Source of the DNA: Dehalococcoidia bacterium
GTDB taxonomy: Bacteria; Chloroflexota; Dehalococcoidia; GIF9; AB-539-J10
Direction of reading: 5' to 3'
Length of the DNA: 9,952 nt
NCBI GenBank assembly: GCA_030612345.1
Contig: JAUWOB010000019.1
Location: forward strand, 1 to 9,952
Part shown: in pieces, positions 1 to 6,755 of the stretch
Position numbering within the stretch: position 1 is the first letter of the stretch
Layout of the letters: each line of letters opens with the position of its first letter
Notes under the pieces: generated by a model
The model's input: the letters and a program-made list of their open reading frames with translations, nothing else
Told to the model about the DNA's origin: nothing
Database searches by the model: none
Made by a program: the position numbers and the translations under genes

Positions 1-956
1 TCAAGACTCACTTTCAAACAAAGGTCTCACTGGGTTTCAAGAATCTGAAGGGCTGTCTCAGCCCGGATTCAAAAAAGAGATTTCACACGAGCAAACGCTT
101 GGATACCCTGATCTGTTTTCTGAACGAAGCTATCAAGAGCAACCTGGTCATGATTGACGGGATATACATGCTGGAGAAGGGACCCGAGACTCTAGCGGGC
201 ACCGCCTACCGGAAGGACTTGATTCTAGCGGGCCGGGATGTGTTCGAGTGTGATGTTGTGGGCGCAACAATCCTGGGAGTTGATCCTGCACAGGTGGACT
301 ATCTGAGGGAATTTGCCCAAAGACGTGGTCGCTCGTTTGATGTCAGTGCAATTGAAATCAAAGGAGAGGGCATAGAATCTCTGAAGGAGCAACTCGAGTG
401 GCGCTTTGAACCGGACGAAGAGTTACTCACACCAGCAAAGGTGACAGGCCTCTCCGCTCCCCATCCCGGGCAGACTCTCTGTTCTGCTTGCGGTGCCACC
501 CTTGCTTTGGCGCTATCGATACTGGGCAAAGACAACCCGGAAATGGATTTTGGCGCTGTAGAGCTCTATTATGGGCTGGGCTTGAGGCCGGAAAGAGGGG
601 AAAGCGAAGGTACATGCCCCTCCCCGACAAAAGTCGTCCTTTATGGCGACTGTGCCATCAGAAGCAATAAGCGGTTGCAGAAGAAGCAGAAGGACGTGAA
701 GGAAAGTGGTCCGAGACGCCCCGAGAAAGCGGATAGCTGTCAGCTTTCAGCCGTCGCCATAGAAGGGTGTCCCCCTTCGCTGACGAGAACTCTTCTGCGC
801 CTGATGAGAACACTTCTCAGCAGACCCAGGATGCTAAGGATGCTGCTTCTAAGAACCGTGAAGCTGATTGGAATAAGACTCGGGCTGTACCGGGAGGTTT
901 TTCCCGGATGGGAGCGATACCGTTCAGAGGAATTCGACATTAGCCACTTCTCATGA
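1..956 (+). CDS. DUF362 domain-containing protein (5' end outside the window)
   Basis: The open frame runs from the window edge (first whole codon at 3) to TGA at 954-956, so the start codon lies upstream and the ATG-like codon near 99 is internal. The opening residues contain the 'VSLGFKNLKGCLSP' stretch. It is followed by 'MIDGIYMLEKGP' and by 'DVVGATILGVDPAQVDYL', the typical C-terminal half of DUF362 proteins. The last third carries scattered Cys residues in CSACG, GTCP, YGDCAI and EGCPP contexts, which could form a metal or Fe-S site, although no classical ferredoxin CxxCxxC motif is seen. It ends in a basic, Leu-rich tail. The biochemical role of DUF362 proteins is largely unsettled, and I assign none here. 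It is transcribed towards the minus-strand lipid genes and shares only the 957-1141 intergenic space with them, so it is probably not part of that operon. The family call is confident; the function is unknown. Confidence 0.85.
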   Translation, partial: KTHFQTKVSLGFKNLKGCLSPDSKKRFHTSKRLDTLICFLNEAIKSNLVMIDGIYMLEKGPETLAGTAYRKDLILAGRDVFECDVVGATILGVDPAQVDYLREFAQRRGRSFDVSAIEIKGEGIESLKEQLEWRFEPDEELLTPAKVTGLSAPHPGQTLCSACGATLALALSILGKDNPEMDFGAVELYYGLGLRPERGESEGTCPSPTKVVLYGDCAIRSNKRLQKKQKDVKESGPRRPEKADSCQLSAVAIEGCPPSLTRTLLRLMRTLLSRPRMLRMLLLRTVKLIGIRLGLYREVFPGWERYRSEEFDISHFS

Positions 957-1028
957 AGGAGATCCCGCTAAGGCCTGGTCTTCAGGCTGCAGACCCAGGA
1001 ACTGCCGCTTCGCGTGCTCGTTCCTTTG

Positions 1029-1112
1029 CCATTGCAGGGCACAACAGTGCCAAAGCAATCTCGGAGAAGTATGACATTGCCACGCCCCGACAAGTCGGGA
1101 CTCGTAATGACA
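1029..1112. repeat. REP/MITE-like dyad element between convergent genes
   Basis: Two adjacent hairpins fill most of the space between the DUF362 and PPTase genes. The first has outer arms ATTGC (1031-1035) and GCAAT (1055-1059) and an inner stem GGCAC-AACA-GTGCC (1038-1051). The second is an imperfect dyad from 1072 to 1112 with core CCCGAC (1086-1091) and GTCGGG (1094-1099). The ends of the whole unit, about 10-11 bases each, are imperfect inverted repeats of one another (GCCATTGCAG against CTCGTAATGAC). This layout resembles the small dispersed repeats with 'GTCATTGCGAG' and 'GCAATCTC' arms found in many environmental genomes. It could also work as a bidirectional terminator for the two converging genes, but there is no clear U-tract. 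Confidence 0.55.
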
Positions 1113-1141
1113 AAAGGCGCCGTCCTTGATGACCCAAGAAA

Positions 1142-1708
1142 CTACATTTCTGGCACTACCCACACTACCAGGTTATGGCCCTTGACGACCGATACGATGT
1201 GGTTTCTGTATCTTAGCTGCTCTACCAGAAAATGCTGCTCCCTGTAATCCAGAATGACGTGATTGTCGTCGGGGAGTGAAACTATCCGACATTTCTTTAA
1301 CCCGCCTATGCCGGTCCCGACAACCTTAAGAGTCGCTTCCTTTGCCGTCCAATAGCGGAAAAAGGTATCCCAGGACTTGTCCTTTAGTCCCCATTCTTCG
1401 TCACCCGCCACATAGGAGAAAAGTGATTCAGTCCGAGGCTTCAGTTCTTCAATGTCGATCCCGATCCTGTCTTTGCTGACCACCGCCGCCACGCACTCAG
1501 GTTTGTGGGAGAGCGACCAGTAGGTGCCCCGGGTCGGGCAGGGGCTCCCGCTTTCGTCTTTGAGCAATCGCCCCAGCCGGACCCGGCTTCTTTCGGCACT
1601 CACTCTTAGTGCCTCCCGGGCCAGCCGGCTTAGACGAGCTGATTGTTCTCTTCCTGAAAGCTCACGTCCGGCTTCGATAACCGGCCTGACTACCGGAAAC
1701 AAAGTCAT
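1142..1708 (-). CDS. Sfp-type 4'-phosphopantetheinyl transferase
   Basis: A 188-aa protein that would transfer 4'-phosphopantetheine from coenzyme A to the conserved serine of an acyl carrier protein. The motifs are in the usual order: a 'WSLSHKPECVAAVVS' substrate-binding stretch (about residues 64-78), the Mg-binding GIDIE at 83-87, and W-TAKEATLK at 120-128 with the catalytic Lys and Glu. The length is near the lower end for the Sfp/ACPS superfamily. It is the last gene of the minus-strand run. Its ATG lies 7 nt after the enoyl-reductase stop, and the ribosome-binding site is weak, so translational coupling is likely. The natural partner is the ACP encoded at 9541-9792. Having its own PPTase suggests that the cluster's ACP needs dedicated activation instead of relying on housekeeping AcpS. 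Confidence 0.9.
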   Translation of the reverse strand: MTLFPVVRPVIEAGRELSGREQSARLSRLAREALRVSAERSRVRLGRLLKDESGSPCPTRGTYWSLSHKPECVAAVVSKDRIGIDIEELKPRTESLFSYVAGDEEWGLKDKSWDTFFRYWTAKEATLKVVGTGIGGLKKCRIVSLPDDNHVILDYREQHFLVEQLRYRNHIVSVVKGHNLVVWVVPEM

Positions 1709-1715
1709 CGCTCAG

Positions 1716-2072
1716 CTAGACCCTTATCGCCTTCTTGATGATGTCCTTGTCGAAGTAGTTGACCGACATTCCGCAATCCACGACGATGCCCTGCGCATTG
1801 ATGCCGCTGGACCGCTCGCTTAAGAGAAAGGCCACTGCATTGGCTACTTCCTTGGTGAGCAGGGCTTTCCTGCGCAGGGTCAGTTGTTCGGCGAAGAGAT
1901 AGTAATCCAGATATCCCGGTATCCCTGCCGATGCGGAAGTCTTCAACAGCCCGGCGTTCACGGAATTGAAGCGTATTTGCGAAAAAGAACTAAAGGATTT
2001 AGGCAGAAAGCATATGGTGGAGTCCAGGGCAGCCTTTACCGGGCCCATAAAACCATAGGGTTCGGCCGCCAT
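1716..2072 (-). CDS. fabI: FabI-like enoyl-ACP reductase, C-terminal fragment (after frameshift)
   Basis: This is the downstream part of an enoyl-ACP reductase whose upstream part lies at 2036-2515 in another frame. The open stretch happens to begin with ATG at 2070-2072, exactly at the frame break. No Shine-Dalgarno sequence precedes it, so independent translation is unlikely. It carries the FabI active-site spacing Tyr-x6-Lys ('YGFMGPVK', Y154 and K161 of the restored protein). Next comes 'VNAGLLKT', the counterpart of the AGPIRT loop, and the C-terminal '[16 protein letters not shown]...VDCG' segment typical of FabI. Restoring one base gives a 266-aa protein (E. coli FabI is 262 aa). The function would be NAD(P)H-dependent reduction of the enoyl-ACP double bond. 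It lies 7 nt upstream of the PPTase start. Whether the gene is truly broken or the break is an assembly error cannot be decided here. Confidence 0.72.
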   Translation of the reverse strand: MAAEPYGFMGPVKAALDSTICFLPKSFSSFSQIRFNSVNAGLLKTSASAGIPGYLDYYLFAEQLTLRRKALLTKEVANAVAFLLSERSSGINAQGIVVDCGMSVNYFDKDIIKKAIRV

Positions 2073-2515
2073 TTTGTGGTTGAGATGGATACGGTGACTA
2101 CAGATGCTTTTTCGTCCAGCAAGTTCTTAAAGGCATTAGCAATGGCGATTAAGGAATAGCAGGAGATGTCGACTGATTGCAGGAAGTCCCTCTTTCCTGT
2201 TTCGTGGAACGGTCTTAGTCCTCCTTTGTAGTTGGCAAAAGCTATGGAATGAACGATACCGTGAATTCTAGAATGCTTCTTGGAAATGTCCTCAGCAAGC
2301 TTCTTGATTTCGAGTTCGCGTTCGACATCACAGACGAAGATGTCAGCGTCGGCCAGGATTTTGGAGATACTCTCTTTTCTTTCTCCCGACTGAACGCTGT
2401 AGATCACATTTGCTTTTGCCTCGGAGAGCACCTCTCCGACAGAGAAGGCAACGCTTTTCTTGTTAGCCACCCCAAAGACAAGAAAATTCTTATCGGCAAT
2501 GTCTAAGAAATCCAT
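2036..2515 (-). CDS. fabI: FabI-like enoyl-ACP reductase, N-terminal fragment (before frameshift)
   Basis: The 159-aa frame starts with ATG at 2513-2515. It opens with '[17 protein letters not shown]', the FabI dinucleotide-binding signature Gly-x5-Ser (G15, S21). '[14 protein letters not shown]' follows, the counterpart of FabI 'DGFVHSIGFAP', and then '[13 protein letters not shown]'. Homology stops after residue 148 (Lys), where the frame is lost; the remaining 11 residues are out of frame. An AAGGGG Shine-Dalgarno sequence (2521-2526) lies just upstream. After repair, the stretch from Ser to the catalytic Tyr is 12 residues, the same as in E. coli FabI. However, the position of E. coli Tyr146 is Ile here, so only the second tyrosine is kept. 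The gene follows fabZ after 38 nt. The role is the last reduction of an elongation cycle. Confidence 0.75.
   Translation of the reverse strand: MDFLDIADKNFLVFGVANKKSVAFSVGEVLSEAKANVIYSVQSGERKESISKILADADIFVCDVERELEIKKLAEDISKKHSRIHGIVHSIAFANYKGGLRPFHETGKRDFLQSVDISCYSLIAIANAFKNLLDEKASVVTVSISTTKWRPNPMVLWAR
2072..2075 (-). other. Frameshift point in fabI (A-run, one base missing)
   Basis: On the minus strand the sequence at the break reads ACC ACA AAA TGG in the upstream frame, while the downstream frame needs ATG GCG. One extra A in the four-A run joins the two frames into a single gene spanning 1716-2515, with FabI-like spacing on both sides. The context does not match a canonical X XXY YYZ slippery heptamer and no strong stem follows at once. 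A mutation or a homopolymer sequencing error is therefore more likely than programmed frameshifting. Confidence 0.75.
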
Positions 2516-2527
2516 ACAGTGCCCCTT

Positions 2528-2557
2528 ATTATACCTCCCGGTTATATGTCATGTCAG
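2528..2557 (-). promoter_or_regulatory. Candidate internal sigma-70-type promoter before fabI
   Basis: The minus strand carries CTGACA (2552-2557), an 18-nt spacer and a perfect TATAAT (2528-2533). The -35 box overlaps the end of fabZ. The expected transcription start, near 2521, leaves only about six nucleotides before the fabI ATG, so a transcript from here would be nearly leaderless and would lose most of the AAGGGG Shine-Dalgarno sequence. The match is strong, but its use in vivo is unknown. Confidence 0.4.
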
Positions 2558-2979
2558 GATGCCTCTTTAGCCAGGGTGACCGTAAAGTCGACTGTGACCG
2601 AGGTCTTGCCGCCGACTGAAGCTTTGCCCTTCATGAAATAGGCGTTACTGACCTTTTCCACCAGTTCTGCTTCAATATCCAGGATGCTGCCCGGCCTAAC
2701 GATGCTTTTGAATTTGGCGTTGTTGATTCGGGTCAGAACAGGAACACCCTTGTCAATGCCGCCCATCATCTTAGAGAGCAGGATTGCGCCTGTTTGAAAG
2801 ATGGACTCACAGATGAGCGCTCCGGGCATGATTGGCTGCCCGGGATAATGTCCTGCCAAGACCGGTTCGTCGGGCCTTATCTCTTTCGTTGTCTTGATTC
2901 GGGTTTCGCCTAGTTCCACAATCCTATCCACGAACAGAAACGGTGGACGATGTTGTATGGCATTCAGAATCTCCTCCAT
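2554..2979 (-). CDS. fabZ: 3-hydroxyacyl-ACP dehydratase, FabZ family
   Basis: A single hot-dog domain protein of 141 aa that would dehydrate 3-hydroxyacyl-ACP to trans-2-enoyl-ACP. It shows the FabZ hallmarks: 'HRPPFLFVDRI' at residues 10-20, then 'AGHYPGQPIMPGALICES' with the catalytic His44 and Glu58, and the downstream 'FQTGAILL' helix. I chose the ATG at 2977-2979 over an upstream in-frame TTG at 3003. The ATG lies 1 nt after the FabG stop, has GGAGGG about 8 nt upstream inside the fabG coding end, and gives the usual FabZ N-terminus (MEEIL...). The spacing implies translational coupling to fabG. It could be housekeeping, but its place between FabG and FabI in a run with two desaturase-like flavoproteins points to a dedicated pathway. 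Confidence 0.9.
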   Translation of the reverse strand: MEEILNAIQHRPPFLFVDRIVELGETRIKTTKEIRPDEPVLAGHYPGQPIMPGALICESIFQTGAILLSKMMGGIDKGVPVLTRINNAKFKSIVRPGSILDIEAELVEKVSNAYFMKGKASVGGKTSVTVDFTVTLAKEAS

Positions 2980-2980
2980 G

Positions 2981-3721
2981 TCACAGCCCTCCAGACACCT
3001 CAAGATTAGAGCCAGTCACGTAGGACGCTTCTCGGGAAGCCAGGAAGAGAACGCAGGCGGCTACCTCTTCAGCGCTTCCAAATCTCTTCAAGGGAATTCG
3101 CTCCAGGTAAGCTTCACGCAGTTTATCGGGAAGGTCCTGAATCAACTCGGTGACGATAAACCCCGGTGAAACGCAGTTGACCATGATACCCCGGGTGGCG
3201 CCCTCCTTGGACAACGATTTAGTCAATGCAATCAGGCCCGCCTTTGAAGCTGCATAGTTGGCCTGGCCTTCGAAAGCATATCTCTCCATCACAGAGCTTA
3301 CGTTAATGATCCGTCCGTACCGTCTGCGCATCAAAACCCTAACAGCGAATTTGCACATGAAGAAAACCCCGGCCAGGTTGACGTTCATCACATCGTGCCA
3401 GTCCGACTCTTTCATCATGGCCAGGACGGAGTCCTTGCGGATACCGGCGTTGTTCACCAGCACTTCGAAGCTCTTGTAGTTCGTGTCTACGTATTTGAAG
3501 AACCCATCCACCTCTTCATACTTGGTCACATCGAGCCTCTGTATATCAACATTGTCCGCAAACTGGCTGTTGTCTTGCCTGAATTGTGCCGCGGCAGCTT
3601 CGTTGGTCGAGTAGGTAGCAATGACTTTGGCACCTGCCTCAAGGAAGCGCCCGGCAATGCCTCTGCCTATTCCTCTGGTTCCACCAGTGACGATGACAGT
3701 CTGTCCCTCGAAATCATACAT
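2981..3721 (-). CDS. fabG: 3-oxoacyl-ACP reductase, FabG-type SDR
   Basis: A classical short-chain dehydrogenase of 246 aa that would reduce 3-oxoacyl-ACP to 3-hydroxyacyl-ACP with NADPH. It shows the Rossmann motif TGGTRGIG (12-19), NNAG (90-93), the catalytic set Ser143, Tyr156 and Lys160 ('NYAASKAG'), and 'SPGFIVTEL' after the active site. In-frame TTG and ATG codons exist at 3752-3766. I prefer the ATG at 3719-3721 because CAGGTG lies just upstream and the protein then begins '[14 protein letters not shown]', the normal FabG N-terminus and length. That start overlaps the end of the upstream oxidoreductase by 8 nt (ATGTATGA), a coupling arrangement. The reading of SDRs as FabG is reliable in this context, although many SDRs look alike. 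Confidence 0.9.
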   Translation of the reverse strand: MYDFEGQTVIVTGGTRGIGRGIAGRFLEAGAKVIATYSTNEAAAAQFRQDNSQFADNVDIQRLDVTKYEEVDGFFKYVDTNYKSFEVLVNNAGIRKDSVLAMMKESDWHDVMNVNLAGVFFMCKFAVRVLMRRRYGRIINVSSVMERYAFEGQANYAASKAGLIALTKSLSKEGATRGIMVNCVSPGFIVTELIQDLPDKLREAYLERIPLKRFGSAEEVAACVLFLASREASYVTGSNLEVSGGL

Positions 3722-5150
3722 TTGCTGCACCTGACGAAAGAAATCTGTCTGCATCATTGGCGACAATTACCCCGTAGTTAGCTGCCCCTAGCCAGCCCGA
3801 CATAATAATCCCCACGGAGCCAGTATGAAAAAGCCCCCGTATCTCCTTAGGAAGACCCCTGCTGACCTTCAACCCTTCAAACTTGGTGCCAAAAGAGGCA
3901 CCGCTCGCATGTAGGGTATATCTTTGAAATGTCTTTGGAGTCGCTGCTTCCAGGTGATCTACCTTATCTCGAATATGAGGAACATATTTCTCCAGAGCAT
4001 CAAGTGTCCGCTGAATCAGCTCTTCCTTAGAAGCGCGATATGCGTCTTCAGACAGGTTTGCCCAGTCGTCGTAATTGGCATTGGACGAGGCGACAATGGA
4101 GTACATATCAGAGCCCGGCCGGGTGCTGGGATAGTAGACTGAGAAGGTTCGGCTGGTAGTGTTCCTGCTGCAAAGCTCTTGAGAATCGAATTTCTCGGCC
4201 TCGGACGTGAAAAGCAAATCCCCGATGTAGTCAATCCTCTCGCCCTTTCTGATGCCTATATACACCTGGCAACTGCTGTTATTGAGGCGCACCTTCTTGC
4301 CCTCTGCAACGAAGCCTTTGGAAAAATGCTCATCTCCGACCAGTTCGTGGATAGTTGATAGCAAATTACCATTGGAGACAACAGCCTTGCTCCTGATCGC
4401 CTTCCCATTCGCCATCACTCCGGCAGCTCTCTTAGATTCCGCCTGCCCTTCCTCGATTATGATCTTGTTTACCAGGCACTTAGTGCGAACGTGAACGCCG
4501 TTTCTCAGAAGCTCCTCCCGCATTTTCCCCACGAACCGATCTGTCCGCCCCTGAACGGTATAGACGCCTTTGCTCATGAAGTTGGAGAACACAATGCCAT
4601 AACTTATGGCAGGATCGTCCAGCGTTGACCCGTTGGCATAAGCGATTGGCTCCATTAACATGCGGTGCACATCATCGCGGCCAGGGAAAAACCTCTCAAG
4701 AAGCTCTCTAGTAGTCATGCTTTGGTCATCGTAAAAGCTCATGTTTCTCGCTGCATCGAAGAAGCTCTCAGTGTTCTCTCGCGGTATCTTGAACCGCTGC
4801 TCCAGGATGCCTGTGAAGTCTTCTCTGTCATAAGTTGTAGTAAATGAGAACTGGGGGTTGTCAAATCTAATCCCTTTGAGTTGAACAATCATGCCGGCGA
4901 TTTCCGGAGTCCAGTACTTACGACAGGTTTTGACCATGCCGACCGGAAATCCGTGCAGGGCGACATCAAAAACATGTCCCTTTCTCTCGAACCAGGTAGC
5001 TAGGCCACCAAGGTTATGGTGCTGCTCAAGAAGCAAAACCGAGCGCCCTCCTCTGGCCAGCATATTGGCGCAGGTCAATCCCGCCAGTCCGCTGCCGATG
5101 ATGATGACATCATAATCTGACCTCACATCATCTGACCGATCTTGGCTCAT
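3714..5150 (-). CDS. Phytoene-desaturase-like FAD-dependent oxidoreductase (first-positioned paralogue)
   Basis: A 478-aa flavoprotein of the CrtI/CrtISO/retinol-saturase superfamily. Residues 13-50 form the N-terminal FAD-binding Rossmann unit, with GSGLAG (19-24), an acidic Glu42 at the end of beta-2 and the following '[19 protein letters not shown]'. The C-terminus '[33 protein letters not shown]' is the second FAD-contact segment. There is no signal peptide. AGGGGAG lies directly before the ATG (5154-5160), supporting this start. It follows its paralogue after 14 nt and overlaps fabG at its 3' end. Superfamily members desaturate, saturate or isomerise polyenes. With no phytoene synthase in sight and FAS genes around it, an acyl- or polyene-ACP or lipid substrate is my inference. 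It is a full-length, intact gene. Confidence 0.88.
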   Translation of the reverse strand: MSQDRSDDVRSDYDVIIIGSGLAGLTCANMLARGGRSVLLLEQHHNLGGLATWFERKGHVFDVALHGFPVGMVKTCRKYWTPEIAGMIVQLKGIRFDNPQFSFTTTYDREDFTGILEQRFKIPRENTESFFDAARNMSFYDDQSMTTRELLERFFPGRDDVHRMLMEPIAYANGSTLDDPAISYGIVFSNFMSKGVYTVQGRTDRFVGKMREELLRNGVHVRTKCLVNKIIIEEGQAESKRAAGVMANGKAIRSKAVVSNGNLLSTIHELVGDEHFSKGFVAEGKKVRLNNSSCQVYIGIRKGERIDYIGDLLFTSEAEKFDSQELCSRNTTSRTFSVYYPSTRPGSDMYSIVASSNANYDDWANLSEDAYRASKEELIQRTLDALEKYVPHIRDKVDHLEAATPKTFQRYTLHASGASFGTKFEGLKVSRGLPKEIRGLFHTGSVGIIMSGWLGAANYGVIVANDADRFLSSGAANV

Positions 5151-5164
5151 GAACTCCCCTTGTC

Positions 5165-6556
<1,392 letters not shown>

Positions 6557-6710
6557 CTCTTCTCCCAATCGAAGGCTACTCCAGACCCCCAATACCAGAA
6601 CAAACGTGGTAAGAACTCGCATTCTTGGCTTGCCGGTAGGGGGGAATCGGGCTTTTCAATGTCCCCGCTCATGGTATGTCATCCGCTCTGCGCCCCAACC
6701 CTCGTTCACG

Positions 6711-6755
6711 GAGCATCACCGCGAGGTGCGCTAACAGATTTGCAGTCTGATGCTC
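6711..6755. other. Compound hairpin at the 3' end of the GLUG gene
   Basis: An outer stem GAGCAT (6711-6716) pairs with ATGCTC (6750-6755). It encloses two side hairpins: CACC-GCGA-GGTG (6717-6728), a GNRA loop when read on the plus strand, and CAGA-TTTGCAG-TCTG (6735-6749). The block begins at the stop codon of the GLUG gene and lies upstream of the flavoprotein operon. It may act as a terminator or an mRNA 3' structure, but it has no U-tract. The rest of the 6557-6753 gap shows no convincing promoter. Confidence 0.35.

Noticed and set aside
957..1141. Rho-independent terminator for DUF362 or PPTase
   Set aside because: Hairpins are present but neither is followed by a T-run on the relevant strand. 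A terminator role is possible but not supported, so the element is listed as a repeat.
2066..2080. Programmed -1 frameshifting in fabI
   Set aside because: The run is only four A, the heptamer is not of the X XXY YYZ type, and no stimulatory stem or upstream Shine-Dalgarno sequence is evident. A deletion or sequencing error explains it more simply.
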